Assembly (NCBI RefSeq): GCF_042477335.2
Contig: NC_091245.1
Location: forward strand, 222,827,501 to 222,891,500
Direction of reading: 5' to 3'
DNA from: Ovis canadensis
Taxonomy: Eukaryota > Chordata > Mammalia > Artiodactyla > Bovidae
DNA length: 64,000 bases
Part shown: in pieces, positions 23,205 to 34,836 of the stretch
How positions within the stretch are numbered: the stretch's first letter is position 1
Layout: each line of letters starts with the position of its first letter
The notes under the pieces: generated by a model
Told to the model about the DNA's origin: nothing
The model's input: the letters and a program-made list of their open reading frames with translations, nothing else
The model's database searches: none
Translations under genes and position numbers: made by a program

Positions 23205-23750
23205 CCATAAATGCACATCTCACCATGTTACATCCTCTGCTTAAAATTTTCCATAACTCCACTGCCCACAGCATGAACACCTGACTCCCCAGCAGGGCGC
23301 TTACGATCTGGTCCAGCTTACCTCTCCAGCCAGACTTCTGTCCCTTCCCTCAGCCCTCCTTCCCTATGCTGTATGAGCCATCCAGACTAAATTGTTTTTA
23401 TCCCCAGGAATCCACCACGAACTCAGTCGTCTCCAGACCTTGGCTGTTTCTTCTATTTAAACTCCCTTCATCTTATTCTTTATCTGGCTAATACTTACTC
23501 ATCATTTGGGAACCATCATAACTATAACTTTTTTCAATAACACTTTCCTTTTCCATTCTTTCCAACTCTGTTAGAAGCGCCTGCATGTTCTTCCTTGAAT
23601 CTACCTCTTACTCTATTGAGTTGTAAACTTTATGAGAGTCGGAGCCAGTCTGACTTCACCACTTGATAGCACCAGTATCTTGCACTATGTTTGGGCCACT
23701 CTGTCAATCACTATATGGTGAAATGAATGACTGAGTGAATAAGCCAATCC
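23205..23750 (+). mobile_element. LINE2 (L2) 3' end
   Basis: Typical L2 3' order: 'aatgcacatctcaccatgtt', 'gatctggtccagcttacctc', 'ccagacttctgtcccttccc', 'gttgtaaactttatgagagt' and a tail 'gaaatgaatgactgagtgaa'. Ancient and non-coding. Confidence 0.8.
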
Positions 23751-24054
23751 ATTTGAAATGTATTGTTTTGAGAGAATCCTTTTGCGATAATCAAAAGCTG
23801 AAATCTCCACTGCTAATCCAGTGAGAGAAGCAGGTAGTCTTGGGGTGAGAGTGTGGCAGGTGGGCAGATGCTTGACTGACAGGTCCCATTAGTTAGTCCG
23901 TATGATAATTTATCATAAAAAAGTATTTATGATGTCAAAAGACGTGCCTTGGCTACTGTGGGTAAACATGAAATAATATTACCTGGGACATGGAATATTT
24001 TCTTTTTCTGCAGAGCTCACAGGATTCTTATGTACCAGCCCCCCAACCACCACT

Positions 24055-24190
24055 TCTTAAAATTAGGTAATAGAGGAAACTTTTAAAGATTATATGATTT
24101 AATCTTTTAATTTTACAGATGAAGATTCTGAAACCGGAGAAGTTGAGTAACTTCCCCAAAGTCATGCAGCTGGTTATGATCATAGATTTG
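24055..24190 (-). mobile_element. MIR SINE
   Basis: 'ttttacagatgaagattctg', 'agttgagtaacttccccaaa' and 'gtcatgcagctgg' are the reverse complement of the MIR core. Confidence 0.7.
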
Positions 24191-25060
24191 TATCATTTTT
24201 CTGCTTAGTTGAAAATCTGACTCACTTCTCTAAATTTAGCATCCCACTTGGTAAATCTGTGTTCCTGACCATTACCACAGCTATATTTTCCCAATAGGTG
24301 GATGAGATTTTTCCTGATCTAACTGGCCCCCTAACACACACATCTGTAGAAATATGAACACAGTAATCAAGCCCTTTTGCCATCTGCTCTGAACATGCCC
24401 AACTCCCTGTCTCATTCCAGAGTGCATTTTTAAAGCTTGCTTTGAAAGGGCCTCGTGTTTTTTTCAGACATTGTCAAGAATTCATCTTGAAAATTACAAA
24501 ACCAAAATATGTTGAGTAAATTAAGATCCATTTTCTCTGACAGCATTTGGTCTAGGCAATGATTGCAAAAGTTCCATCTGCATTTTATAAGATGCTTTTC
24601 TATGAGTACAGTTTCAACGACTTAATTTAGGAGTGTACTTCCGATGTGAATTTGACCAATGCTGTTTCTGCTGCAGACATATAGAGGCCTGTGGTCTTCA
24701 GGGCTTTTCATCAGAGCACCACGTCCGAGAGCATTTCTTTCTGTGAGAAATATTTGTTGTGGCAGTGTTCTCTCTCTTGGGATCATAGCTTTCAATCTTT
24801 TAAAGTGCAGTTTGTCTCAGAACTTTCATTTTTACAAGTTTTGAATTCCTTTTTATTGCCTTTTTTTATTTCTTTACTTTCCTAGACAGAGTTTCTTGGA
24901 GTAAACACAGGGGAAATGGCAGCATTTTTCATAGGAGTGTGGATTTTTCTTTTTTTTTTTTGCATGTGTGATAAGTAAAGGGTTGGCCTGGAAAGGAAAA
25001 GAAAGTATGAAACAGATAAAAAAATACATATATTTGATGCCAATCTATTCCTGTTTCTGT
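24191..25060. other. Intergenic DNA, nothing recognised
   Basis: No gene seen. A T homopolymer of about 12 lies at 24950-24961. Confidence 0.5.
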
Positions 25061-25150
25061 GATCTCCCTTGTATTTATTAAAATATTCATTCAATAAGTA
25101 TTTATTTGGTGCCAAGTGTGTGCCAAACACTGTGCTAGGTGCTTAATATT
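25061..25150 (-). mobile_element. L2-type 3' end fragment
   Basis: 'attcattcaataagtattta', 'gtgtgtgccaaacactgtgc' and 'taggtgctta' are the reverse of an L2 terminus. Short. Confidence 0.55.
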
Positions 25151-25185
25151 ATATAATAGTATATTACATAATATACTATTGTAAA

Positions 25186-25327
25186 ATCTGTCCATGGGAT
25201 TTCCCAGGCCACAGTACTGGAGTGGGTTGCCATTTCCTCCTCTGGGAGATCTTCCCGAACAAAGGATCGAACTTGGTTTCCTGCATTGCAGGCAAATTCT
25301 TTATTGATTGAGCCACCAGGGGATCCC
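25186..25327 (-). mobile_element. Bov-tA SINE, 3' part missing
   Basis: 'ctgtccatgggatttcccag' through 'gagccaccaggggatccc'; the SINE tail region is absent, so it is truncated at the left. Confidence 0.88.
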
Positions 25328-25340
25328 ACATAAAATATAA

Positions 25341-25540
25341 TCAGTTCAGTTCAGTTGCTCAGTCATGTCCAACTCTTTGTGACCCCATGAACTGAAGAAT
25401 GCCAGGCTTACCTGTCCATCACCAACTCCTGGAGCTTGCTCAAACTCAAGTCTATCGAGTCTGTGATGCTATCCAACCATGTCTCTCTGTCGTCTCCTTA
25501 TCCTCCTGCCTTCAATCTTTCTCAGCATCAGGGTCTTTTA
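25341..25540 (-). mobile_element. BovB LINE 3' terminal fragment
   Basis: 'tcagttcagttcagttgctc' terminus followed by 'ccatcaccaactcctggagc' and 'ctcagcatcagggtctttt'. Only the last 200 bases are present; no RT domain. Confidence 0.9.
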
Positions 25541-25659
25541 GTACCGTATTATTGTATTATAAAGATTGTATTTACATTTTATTAATTTAATAATAATAGT
25601 AAATATGTTAATAACACATTTCTATACATAAACTGTCTTTCTTGTATTACCGTATAAAC

Positions 25660-26315
25660 AACTGTATGAATTTCCAAGGGCTGCCATAACAAATTACTAC
25701 AGACTGAGTGGCTTCATTAAACAACAGAAATGTATTATCTGACAGTTCTGGAGGCTGGAAGTCCAAAATCGAAGTGACAACAGGCATGCTCCCTCTACAA
25801 GCCCTAAGAAAAGATCTGCTCCAGGCCTCACTTGCTTCCAGCTTCTTCTAGTTCCTTAGCTTGTAGCAGAGTAACTAAAATGCCATTGTGTGTGTGTGTG
25901 TTTATGTACAAATTTTCTCTAAGGACACCAGTCATACTGGATTAGGGGCCCACACTACTTCAGTATGCTCTGCTGTTCCTGCATGCATGCATGCTCAGTT
26001 GCTTCAGTCATGTCCAACTCTTTGTGATCCCATGGGTTATAGTCCCCATGGAGATTCTCCAGGCAAGAATATTGGAGTGGGTTGTTATGCTCATCTCCAG
26101 GAGATCTTTCCAACCCAGAGACTGAACCCAGGTCTCCTGCATTGTAGGCAGATTCTCTACATTAACACTGAGCCAACTGGGAAGCCACCTTATCTTAATT
26201 TAACTGATTGCCTCTGCAATGACCCTGTTCCAAATAAGGTTACATTCTGAGGCATCAGGGGTTAAGATTATATGAATTTGGGGAATACATAATACAAGCC
26301 ATAACACCAAGTTCA
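25660..26315 (+). repeat. Old mammalian interspersed repeat, copy 2, split by a SINE
   Basis: Left part 25660-25985 ('ccaagggctgccataacaaa', 'gttctggaggctggaagtcc', 'aggacaccagtcatactgga'). The right part 26187-26315 resumes with 'ccttatcttaatttaactga', 'caaataaggttacattctga' and 'tgaatttggggaatacataa'. These are the known halves of one medium-length ancient repeat. The family name is uncertain. Confidence 0.7.
25990..26186 (-). mobile_element. Bov-tA SINE inside the old repeat
   Basis: Minus-orientation, from 'gctcagttgcttcagtcatg' to 'gagccaactgggaagcc'. It is preceded by an alternating GCATGCATGCATGC stretch (25980-25993), probably the target. Confidence 0.88.
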
Positions 26316-26565
26316 ATGCCACCTCTTTTAAGGCTATCTTTGCTCCATCCACAGTGCCCCCTAAATATATGTAAGCAACCTCTTTCTTTGCCACTTCCAC
26401 ATAGTGCCTCATCTATAACACTTATTTTACCCGAACGGATCATTTTGTAGACTTCATGTCCTTTACTGTTAGGACCCACGACTGATAACCATGGGTATCA
26501 GGACAGTGATACCTTACACATGTTGGCACAGAAATATTATAAAATGAATGAATGAATCAACAACA
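26316..26565 (+). mobile_element. L2 3' end fragment
   Basis: 'ccacctcttttaaggctatc', 'acttcatgtcctttactgtt' and the terminus 'aaaatgaatgaatgaatca' have L2 order. Strongly diverged. Confidence 0.55.
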
Positions 26566-26579
26566 AATACATATTCACA

Positions 26580-26775
26580 TAGCTCTCTCCAGTTGGCAAA
26601 CGTTTTCACCTATGTTGTCCCCTTTGAGCCTTAAAGTGAGTCTTTGAAGTAGGCACGTAGGAATTACTATCTCCATTTATAACTGTAGAAAACTGAAGCC
26701 CAGAGGTAAATATCCAGTCTTACGTGGAATAGTGGAACTACATTAAAATCCTGGTCTCCTGACTCTGACTTAGAG
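26580..26775 (-). mobile_element. MIR SINE
   Basis: 'agaaaactgaagcccagagg' near 26688 and 'ctggtctcctgactctgact' near 26751 are the MIR core reversed. Confidence 0.65.
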
Positions 26776-27143
26776 CTTCTTGTCTCCTTATATTTTATCT
26801 CTTCTGGATATTTTTGTCTCCTCTGAATATTTTTATCTCTGAATCACACCTGGTTAGTGATCAGTGCTCACCCAAAGGCTATGGTTGCCCACGACTGTCC
26901 CTTGCTTTTGAGACAACTCATCTAGAAGCTCCCAAAGTTACGCTCTTAAACATGTCTCCTCCCCGCTCTCTCTCTCTCTCTGCATACGTATGTGTTTACA
27001 TTTACATATACATATCCTTCCTTGAGGTTAAGCCATCCAGAGAGTCCATATTGAATCAAAAATCCCTTTCCCTTTTAAAACAGAGTTTTCAATGCTTTAT
27101 AAACAAAACATCTGATTCTGGGGATTTGGACACTTGAATAATA

Positions 27144-27359
27144 AGAAAGAAAGAAAGTGAAGTCGCTCAGTTGTGTCCAACTCTTTGCGACCCCATGGAT
27201 TGTAGCCTACCAGGCTGCTCTGTCCATGGGATTTTCCAGGCAAACATACTGGAGTGGATTGCTGTTTCTTTCTCCAGGGGATTTTTCTGACCTAGGGGTT
27301 GAACCCGGGCCTCCCACATTGCAGGCAGACGCTTTACCCTCTGAGCCACCAGGGAAGTC
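27144..27359 (-). mobile_element. Bov-tA SINE
   Basis: Minus-orientation with an AAAG-type tail 'agaaagaaagaaagtgaagt' followed by 'cgctcagttgtgtccaactc' and ending 'gagccaccagggaagtc'. Full length. Confidence 0.93.
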
Positions 27360-27859
27360 AAACGGTAAGAGGCTTATGTTATGACAGACAGTGGTTACAT
27401 GGTTTCAGTGATGGGAAAGAACTATTTCCATTATTACTAAAGACAGATTCAGCACCAAGCAGATTTCTATAGTTACCGTTAGCTCTAACTCACTCCAAAC
27501 AGAAAATGTTTTTTCAAAGTGTTACATATAACATATACACACACATAATAGATATTGTTTATAATAACTAACCTTGAAAATGTGTATATGGCATTGATCT
27601 CTCTGGGATGGATTTAGACATAAGAACTAGGAGCAATGAAAACTCCTAGGAGCAATGAAAATGATGATAGAATATCAGCTTCAATAGTAAATGTCATGAC
27701 ATGGATAATTTTGCTTCATTCTGCTTCACTTACAGTATTCCAGCCTCTCTGTGAACTCCTACACAATCTCTCTGAGTTTAAGGGGATTTCCCTTGCACTG
27801 ACAGTGTACTAATGTTAATGCTAATTCATGTGCATAATGTTTTTACCGTTGACAGACTT

Positions 27860-28025
27860 TCACCACCTTATGTCATTTTAACCTTAAAACTACTCTGAGA
27901 TAAGCAACACTATCTTCATTCTGAGAAATGATCCAGCTTGCTCAAGAAATAAAGGATTGAAAGGGAGAGAATTAAGACTTGAACCTGGTGTACTGAGTCT
28001 AAATTCTAAGTTCCTCTGACTTTAT
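27860..28025 (-). mobile_element. MIR SINE
   Basis: 'taaccttaaaactactctga', 'gacttgaacctggtgtactg' and 'agttcctctgactt' fit the reversed MIR core. Confidence 0.6.
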
Positions 28026-28124
28026 TACCAAGTATATCCTTTCTCATTTCCTCACTTTTCATACATCTCAGCTCCCAGACTAGATCAGAACTTAGTCTGG
28101 TGTCTAGCAGAATACTCTGCACAG

Positions 28125-28294
28125 GATTTTGCACTGTGGAGAACACAGAAGGCTATGAGTTTTGAATTATAGTTTCGCTGGGTCACCTTAGACAAGTTAT
28201 TTAGGTCTCAATTTCTTCACCTATAAAATGGTGACCATACGATGCCCACATCATAGGATTTCAAAGAGAATTAAATGAAAAGAAGTGTCAAGTC
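28125..28294 (+). mobile_element. MIR SINE
   Basis: Forward MIR core: 'gggtcaccttagacaagtta', 'tctcaatttcttcacctata', 'aaatggtgaccatacga'. Its end is interrupted by the Bov-tA copy at 28295. Confidence 0.75.
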
Positions 28295-28490
28295 GTGTTG
28301 TTGTTTAAACTCTAAGTCATGTCCAATTCTTTGAGACCCTACCAGGCTCCTCTGTCCATAGGATTCTCCAGGAAGAATACTGGAGTGGGTTGCTATTTCC
28401 TTCTCTAAGGGATCTTCTGGACACAGGGATCCAATACATGTCTCCTGTTTGGCAGGCAGATTCATTACCACTGAGCCACTTGGGAAGCCC
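28295..28490 (-). mobile_element. Bov-tA SINE
   Basis: Minus-orientation copy with target duplication AAGTGTCAAGTC (28283-28294) and AAGTATCAAGTC (28491-28502), one mismatch in 12. Confidence 0.93.
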
Positions 28491-28509
28491 AAGTATCAAG
28501 TCTTAGAAG

Positions 28510-28722
28510 AGACCATAGTGTGATATTATTGTGTTATACAATTACCAAGCTGTGTGAAGTTGGGCAAGATACTTCATCTTTTTTAGTACCATTATCAGTA
28601 AAAATCAATTTGGAAAATATTAAGTATCTTGCAGGGATATTATGAGGCTTAATAAAATTACACTCGGAAAAGTGCCTAACTCAGTGTTTGGCATACACTA
28701 GGGACTCAATAATTGTTAATCT
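28510..28722 (+). mobile_element. MIR SINE (3' part)
   Basis: 'aagctgtgtgaagttgggca', 'agtgcctaactcagtgtttg' and 'gggactcaataattgttaat' are the forward MIR layout. A (TTTC)4 microsatellite follows at 28733-28750. Confidence 0.75.
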
Positions 28723-28750
28723 CCCACCTACTTTCTTTCTTTCTTTCTTT

Positions 28751-29579
28751 ACCGGTGAAATCAATAAATGTTTACTGGATTTTCAGTGAGTCCTTTCTTG
28801 CAATGATTTTATGACTACTTTTTAGTGTTTCTATACATGGATGCAAGTGTTCGATATCAAGGTGACTTTGACTAACTGTTCACAAGCTCCAAGTGGAATA
28901 AAACACAGCATTCTCTCAGAGAGGCAACATGAAAGAATTTGGTAACCTAGTTCAGAGTAATTGCCCAGAAAGTGGCTCCCTGGTGAAAATCCCACGGACA
29001 AACAAGTCCATGTGTGACTTTGAACATGGACATTGGATTTCAAAGACAAGAATTTGTTAAACCAAAGAGGGCCTCAAAAACTGGTTAACTGATGGGAACG
29101 CCTATCAGAATTTACATAAAAATTGAACTTTAGAATATTTTTAAGCACTGATTCTCAATATTTAGTTCATTGGATCCGATGTATCTACTGGTAAAATAAA
29201 ATCATAGTTGCTTTTTTCAAATGAGCAGGAATGCTTAAGTCAAAAATTAGGATTTTCCCAGTTTTACCTTCCACTTCCACATATTGCAAAGTTTAGCTAA
29301 CACTGCTTGCTTAGACTAGAACTTGACATATGATGATATGCAATTTATTGCACAATGATAAATTTAGTTATTTTAGTATATCATGAATTACTATTTAATG
29401 AATTTTCAGTATTTAAATATTTGAACAGTCTGAGAAATGCTGTTGTATAAAGACAGTTTTCTTAATTTGGGCATTGTACAGCAGATCAAAAAAAAAAAGG
29501 CAAATATTATGTGGTATAAGAGTTAACAGGGGACCTGCTTTCTCAAAAGATAAAATTAACTTAAAACCATAACTGACTT
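28751..29579. other. Intergenic DNA, nothing recognised
   Basis: AT-rich, a 10-base A run near 29490. No gene or assigned repeat. Confidence 0.5.
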
Positions 29580-29738
29580 TTTAAAATTTTTGTTTTGGGT
29601 TTGGGTTTTTGTTGTCTGTTTCTTTTTGGCTATGTCATGTGGCTTGCAGGATCTTAGTTTCTGACCAGAGATGGAACCTGGGCCCACGGCAGTGAAAGTG
29701 CCAAGTTCTAACCACTGAAACCACTAGGGGATTCCTCA
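29580..29738 (-). mobile_element. CHR-type tRNA-derived SINE
   Basis: Minus-orientation: 'tttttggctatgtcatgtgg', 'caggatcttagtttctgacc' and 'accactaggggattcct' match the artiodactyl CHR family, older than Bov-tA. Confidence 0.8.
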
Positions 29739-30660
29739 GAATTTACTATCATGTCTCTGAGCAACAGTGAGCACAGAGCACTATCTCATTCATTTTTGCT
29801 TTTCTGGTGTCTAGAGCAGTAAGCAGAACAGAGCAGGGCCTCAACAAGTCTGCATCTTATGTAGAAATTGCATGTATTAAATGGAACACTTTGTTTCAAG
29901 TGTTCTCAAACAGTTTTTTCTAAGAGCCTTGAAGAGACAATTGCAAAGCTGGTTTCCCTCATTAACTATTTTATTGTGGAATTCTACCTCTATTTCAGAC
30001 TCAATACCACTCAGGAAACTGTCCTGAAAACTCAAAGCCACAGGAGAATTTCCTTTTCAGCCCATCTTATTTTACAAATAAGCACACACAACTGTGTCAC
30101 TGTGCAGTTTATGCAAAGCTCTGTGTTGGGCCATGTTAGGCTGTAGGCTTTAGTGAGGTATTGTCCTTATTTTTAGGGAGTTAGTGTGGTGGGAGAGAGA
30201 CAGATACACAGGCAACTAATTATATTGCAAGGCAGAAAGAAAAACTGCTGTGGTTAAAGTGTAAACAAAATGCTGTGGTTGCAGAGTGAAAGGAGTAATT
30301 AATTTGAGCCAGGAGGATCTGGAACAAGAAAGGAGAGAAACTAATATTTATTGAGGGCTTAAAAGGTGCCAAGGGCAGAGCTGGTCCTTTCTCTCAAGCT
30401 CCGAGAGGAGGTGATGTTTAAGTGAGCTGGAAGCTGAAAAGAGAGGGCTGTAGGGGTGTATTTGGCCACTGGGACCATGTTGGGAAGGTGTGCCTTCATG
30501 AAGCAAGGAGACTGTGGGAAGACACCCTGCCACTGGCCCCGAGGGAGGGGACTGGGGCAAGGAACAGCCTCAACTTGAGACAGTTTGGTGAAAAAGGGGG
30601 TTTATAAGGGGAAGCTGATTTCTCTTACGTGAAGGAGATGGAGGGAGAAATTTCGTCAAA
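29739..30660. other. Intergenic DNA with a possible old L2-like remnant
   Basis: 30160-30450 ('gggagagagacagatacaca', 'gaggtgatgtttaagtgagc') looks like a common old repeat, possibly L2-derived, but I cannot name it. No gene is seen. The overlapping frames on both strands near 30350-30600 are chance. Confidence 0.4.
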
Positions 30661-30663
30661 GAT

Positions 30664-30863
30664 TATGGCTCAGTGGTAAAGAATCTGCCTGCAAATACAG
30701 GAGACTCAGGAGATATGGGTTTGATCCCTAGATTGGGAAGATCCCCTGGAGGAGGAAATGGCAACCCACTCCAGGTATTCTTGCCAGGAAAATCCCATGG
30801 AGAGAGGAGCCTGGTGGGCTACAGTCCATGGGGTTACAAAGAGTTGGACATGACTAAGTGACA
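30664..30863 (+). mobile_element. Bov-tA SINE
   Basis: Plus-orientation: 'atggctcagtggtaaagaat', 'ttgatccctagattgggaag' and the tail 'agttggacatgactaagtga'. Confidence 0.93.
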
Positions 30864-31231
30864 GAGGGTGCAAAGAATGTTGGTAAGAACAGGCCTTGGT
30901 GTGAGGAGAGTAGAAACAAAGGGAAGGAAAATTGAGAGGAAAGGCGGGGCCTGCTATTTGTGTTGGTGGGTGTGAATTATGGGGGAGGAAGAGAGCAGGG
31001 ATTTGGGGGTGAACTGGGAATTGTGACAAGGACACATATGGGAGTGTCTATTCAGTGGGGATAATGATGCAGGCCCAAGGTTCCAAAAAAAGCAAAAGCT
31101 AGCAATGTATCTGCTTGCACGGTCCTCTTGGGTGCCTAGTGCTCTGTTGTGCTGGTGGCTGTTGCCTGGTCCCTGCAGGAGAGAGGGGCAAGTGTCAGTC
31201 AGTCAGCTTTCTCTCCAATCTAGAGCTCCCA

Positions 31232-31412
31232 CTTTTAAAAACATAAACTTTAGGCTGCACTGGGTCTTCGTTGCAGTGTGCAGTCTTCTCTTGTTGCAGC
31301 GTGTGGGCTCAGTGGCCACATGGCATGTGGGATCTTAGTTCCCCAACCAGGCATTGAACCCATGTCTCCTGCATTGGAGGGCAGATTCTTAATCAGCGGA
31401 TCACCAGGGACC
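31232..31412 (-). mobile_element. CHR-type SINE
   Basis: 'aggctgcactgggtcttcgt', 'gtgggctcagtggccacatg', 'tgtctcctgcattggagggc' and 'gcggatcaccagggac' run in CHR minus order. Flanks CCACTTTT on both sides suggest the target duplication. Confidence 0.85.
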
Positions 31413-31539
31413 TTCCACTTTTTAAGAGGACAGACTGTCATCACTTCCCTGTCCCACACAGAGCCTAGGATGAGACTGGGCATGTGGCAGATTTTCACAA
31501 ACTCATATCTGACGCTTGGAGGGTAAATTTCAGCAAAGG

Positions 31540-31590
31540 CAAGAGTTGCAAAGAGTTGGACATGATTGAGCACACGTACACACAAAAGAC
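31540..31590 (+). mobile_element. Bov-tA SINE tail fragment
   Basis: 'gttgcaaagagttggacatg' and 'attgagcacacgtacacac' only; the head is missing. Confidence 0.65.
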
Positions 31591-32690
31591 TAGGTATAGA
31601 CTTTTTAAAGTGGTAGAAATTTAGCCTGAAAATTAACCACACCATTACAAAGAAGGTGAAAGCCATGGAAGACTTTATATTGAGAATGATTTCTAATGCC
31701 ATGATTTTACAGGAAGGAAACTGTGTGAATTGATTAACTTCTACAGTAATTTGTTGGCTGCTCATTATAGTCTCCTGTTTTGACTAATGAATACGTTTAG
31801 AGCTTCATCTCTGTGCAAGCTAAGGCATTCAGGCAGTTTGACTGTCTTAGAATAATTAGAGAATTTTGCATTGTCAGCCAGTGGGATGCTTACCTCTCCC
31901 GGTGCGGCTTCACAGAGTATTTTTTTCTATTTCCTCTTCCTTCCCTCATTAGTGTCTGTTGTGGAATTAAGCCCAACTCTCCAACAGATCACTATAAAAC
32001 ATTTTATAGACATTTATAGGACTGATCTGACTCAACTAAACTATTATTAATTTGCTAATTAGGATGGTAAGAAGACAGATTTTATTCTTATGTGAGATAA
32101 TTTAGGGGAATTTATCATATTAGGGCTTAAAGATGTTTTATCTAATTTACTGAAGGGCTAAACCAGGAAAGTTAAATGTGTAATAAACATGCCCCCCTCA
32201 GCCCTTTTGTGCCTGTGATACACATTTATAATTTATAATGCCGCTCTTTTCCTCTGAGCCTGCATATGACTTCACAATTCTCCATACAGCCCTGAAAACA
32301 GCAAGAGGTTGGGACTTGACATGAAGGATGAACCAGACAGCTAATTGTTCCTACAAGACTGTAAGTCCCTCAGGGGTAGGCACCAGGTCCAATCCAGGAC
32401 TCGACAAACAAAAGACTCTTAATAAATGGCTTTTGGAATTAATGATAGAGAGATGGATAAATTAATGGGTGGGTGAATGATATTTCGTTTTTTCACTACT
32501 GGTTCAGGAAAGCCTGTGGGATGCGTCCATCTCTGCGTTATAGGGAACGTGCTTTGTATCACCTTGCGACTAGCTCATTGAATGATGTTGCTGGAAGAAA
32601 ACTTAGAGAACATCTTTTCAGTTTTACAGAGATGAGAATAAGGTTCAGAGGAGGCATGCATCTGAAGCCAGGAGCCACTCTGCCATTTTC
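31591..32690. other. Intergenic DNA, nothing firm
   Basis: A weak reversed-MIR-like stretch lies at 32590-32690. No gene is seen. Confidence 0.45.
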
Positions 32691-32694
32691 TACA

Positions 32695-32980
32695 CCTTAC
32701 TAACTATGAAACTTTTGGGGTCAATGTTGCCTCTTCATCTGTAACCTGGAGTAGGAAATGAAAACCCACTCCAGCATTCTTGCCTGGAAAATTCCATGTA
32801 TAGGGGAGCCTGGCGGGTTACAGTCCATGGGGTCGCAAGAGTCAGACACGACTGAGTGACTTTCACTTCATCTGTAAAGTGAGAAGAATGAGCTCGTCTG
32901 CTTTTCAGGATTATTGTGAAGTTTTCACAAGATAAGGAATTACAAAGTGCTTAGTGTAGTGCCTGGTACATGGTAAATGT
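32695..32980 (+). mobile_element. MIR SINE, split by a Bov-A SINE
   Basis: Forward MIR: 'tgttgcctcttcatctgtaa' up to 32744, resuming at 32878 with 'agtgagaagaatgagc', 'ggattattgtgaagttttca' and 'gtgcctggtacatggtaaat'. Confidence 0.78.
32745..32865 (+). mobile_element. Bov-A SINE monomer inside MIR
   Basis: 'cctggagtaggaaatgaaaa' to 'cacgactgagtgactttca'. Perfect 12-base target duplication CTTCATCTGTAA at 32733-32744 and 32866-32877. Confidence 0.95.
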
Positions 32981-33324
32981 GAAAACAAAATGTTAACTTT
33001 CTCCTTTTTCCTTTCTTTTCATTAATATTAGCTGAACCAGTGATGGTACTGTAGGTAGTTTAATCATAAGATTTATCATAGTATGTTATACTGTGTTCTC
33101 CTTCCATGTTTTCAATGAATTGAAAACCTATGCTACCCGTGGATGCAGAGCACCTACTGTAGACTGATGACAATTTTACTTCCAGATGGGACAGTAAATG
33201 AAATGTTTGCTTGGAGAGTTTGATTAATCTCTTATATGAAGTAATTAGCATTCCCTCTGACATTAGCCATTCGCAACTGCACATTGTTCCCAGTGTTGTC
33301 GAAAGTACATAGTAGGGTACACAC

Positions 33325-33550
33325 TGCTATATTCAAAAGGGACAACCAACAAGGACCTACTGTATAGCACAGGAAACTCTGCTCAACATTATGTGCCAGC
33401 CGGGATGGGAGTGGGGGTTGGAGGAGAACAGAAACATGTTTATGCATGGCTGAGTCCCTTCACTCTTCACCTGAAATTATCACAGCATTGTTAATTGGCT
33501 ATACCCCAATACAAAACATTTTTGGTATTTAAAAAAATAAATAAAATTTA
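33325..33550 (+). mobile_element. Ruminant L1 3' UTR, 5'-truncated
   Basis: 'accaacaaggacctactgta', 'gctcaacattatgtgccagc', 'ggctataccccaatacaaaa' and an A-rich tail. The flank ATAGTAGG on both sides (near 33309 and 33561) fits the target duplication, inserted in an old MIR/L2-like '...gtaggtgctcaataaatg'. Confidence 0.85.
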
Positions 33551-33599
33551 AAAATATATATAGTAGGTGCTCAATAAATGTTTATGAAAAGAATGAAAA

Positions 33600-34556
33600 A
33601 AAAGGCTAAATGATTCCCATTTTATACACATAGAAACTAAGACAAAGAGATGATAAGAAATGGATTCTTATTAAACACAAATGAAACATTTTTTACACAG
33701 AAAATGTAAAATTCCTAAATTCACTGTTGTTTTCTTTGAATAATCATCTTGCTTCATAATACATAACATGTTTCATAGAAAATACGTTTATAAAAGTTGT
33801 CTTTAAATAGTGCAGTGATGAAGTTTAATTTAAAAAAATGAGTGGGCTGAATTGTCCTTTTAAAAAACCCCAATGTTTACATTGTTTAGTCAAACCTTCA
33901 GGTCAGTCCTTAGCTGCTGGCAGGATGGGGGTGTAAAGAGGAGGAGAAAAAGGAGAAGCCTTAGTTGGCTGCACTGGTTGCCAGGAAGCACACAAAGATA
34001 GCATGCACTCATGAAACAAACAAGGCCACGTTGCTGGGAAGGTGGTCATCAGAGGCACACGCTGCACTGGGACAGAAACCCTACGGCCGTGTCACCTCAC
34101 ACCTCAAGACAAGAAAACGGAGTTTAAATCCATGACATATGGAAAAAAGCAAGGTTAGCCAGAGATTTTTGAGAAATTGCTTTTCTAATGCATTTTAAAC
34201 GAGTATTAGAAGTAGCATTTTGTGTCAGTTGCTATAAACCAGGGGGAAAGCTTTTACACTCTTGTAATCAAGCTAGGTTAAACAGAATATTGGTGGGGGG
34301 ATGTTTTAAAGGGATTCAACAGTGGTCTTTGAAAATAAACTGGAATTAAGGAAGAGTGAGGGTCAAGAGCTTTCATTCCCTGCCTCTGAGCTTGAATTTT
34401 TTGCCTCCTAATTGAGTGCCTTGAAATATACTTTTATTTTGGAATTCGATTGCTAAGTTGTTTCTTTTCAAAGGCACCTGTTGAGTGAAAAAGAAAAGGA
34501 AAAAAAAAAAAACTTATAGAGAGAGTTGAAGACTGCTGAAAAGAGGTGAAGCCATT
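33600..34556. other. Unique DNA, possible 5' flank and 5' UTR of the 34557 exon
   Basis: I recognise no transposon in this stretch. An A run is at 34500-34512, followed by purine-rich sequence into the start codon. No TATA box or CpG island is evident. Confidence 0.45.
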
Positions 34557-34724
34557 ATGAGTTGCCAGAATGCTACCCCTGGGTTGAACAAAGGGTCTCA
34601 GCCCCGGCCAGAGAATCTGGAGAAGAATTCACACGGTGCAACTGCAAAGGAAGATGCCAGCACAGTGCTGCTTGAGAAACAACTCACCCTGGGCGACTTT
34701 GTCCAAATACAGAGAGCCTTTGAG
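34557..34724 (+). CDS. WDR49: Candidate first coding exon, probably WDR49
   Basis: An ATG (context GCCATTATGA) opens a 56-codon frame, MSCQNATPGL... through LEKQLTLGDFVQIQRAFE, which ends exactly before a strong donor GAG|GTAAGC at 34725. The exon is in non-repeat DNA and the last 20 residues (LTLGDFVQIQRAFE) look like a helix leading into a domain. WDR49 (WD-repeat protein with N-terminal EF-hand-like segment, cilia-associated) lies downstream of PDCD10 on the same strand in other mammals, which is why I propose it. I do not recall the WDR49 N terminus well enough to confirm it. I found no second exon before 64000; long first introns are common. Alternative: an exon of a lineage-specific transcript, or a chance frame with a donor-like site. 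Confidence 0.5.
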
Positions 34725-34836
34725 GTAAGCACTCATCTTATTTGCTGGAGAGTGTGAGTTGTTTGTGAAAGAGGCAGGGATGGAACAAAGACTTTTCTCT
34801 TAAAAGATTTTTTTGTTTTTAATAAATAGTTAAAAG

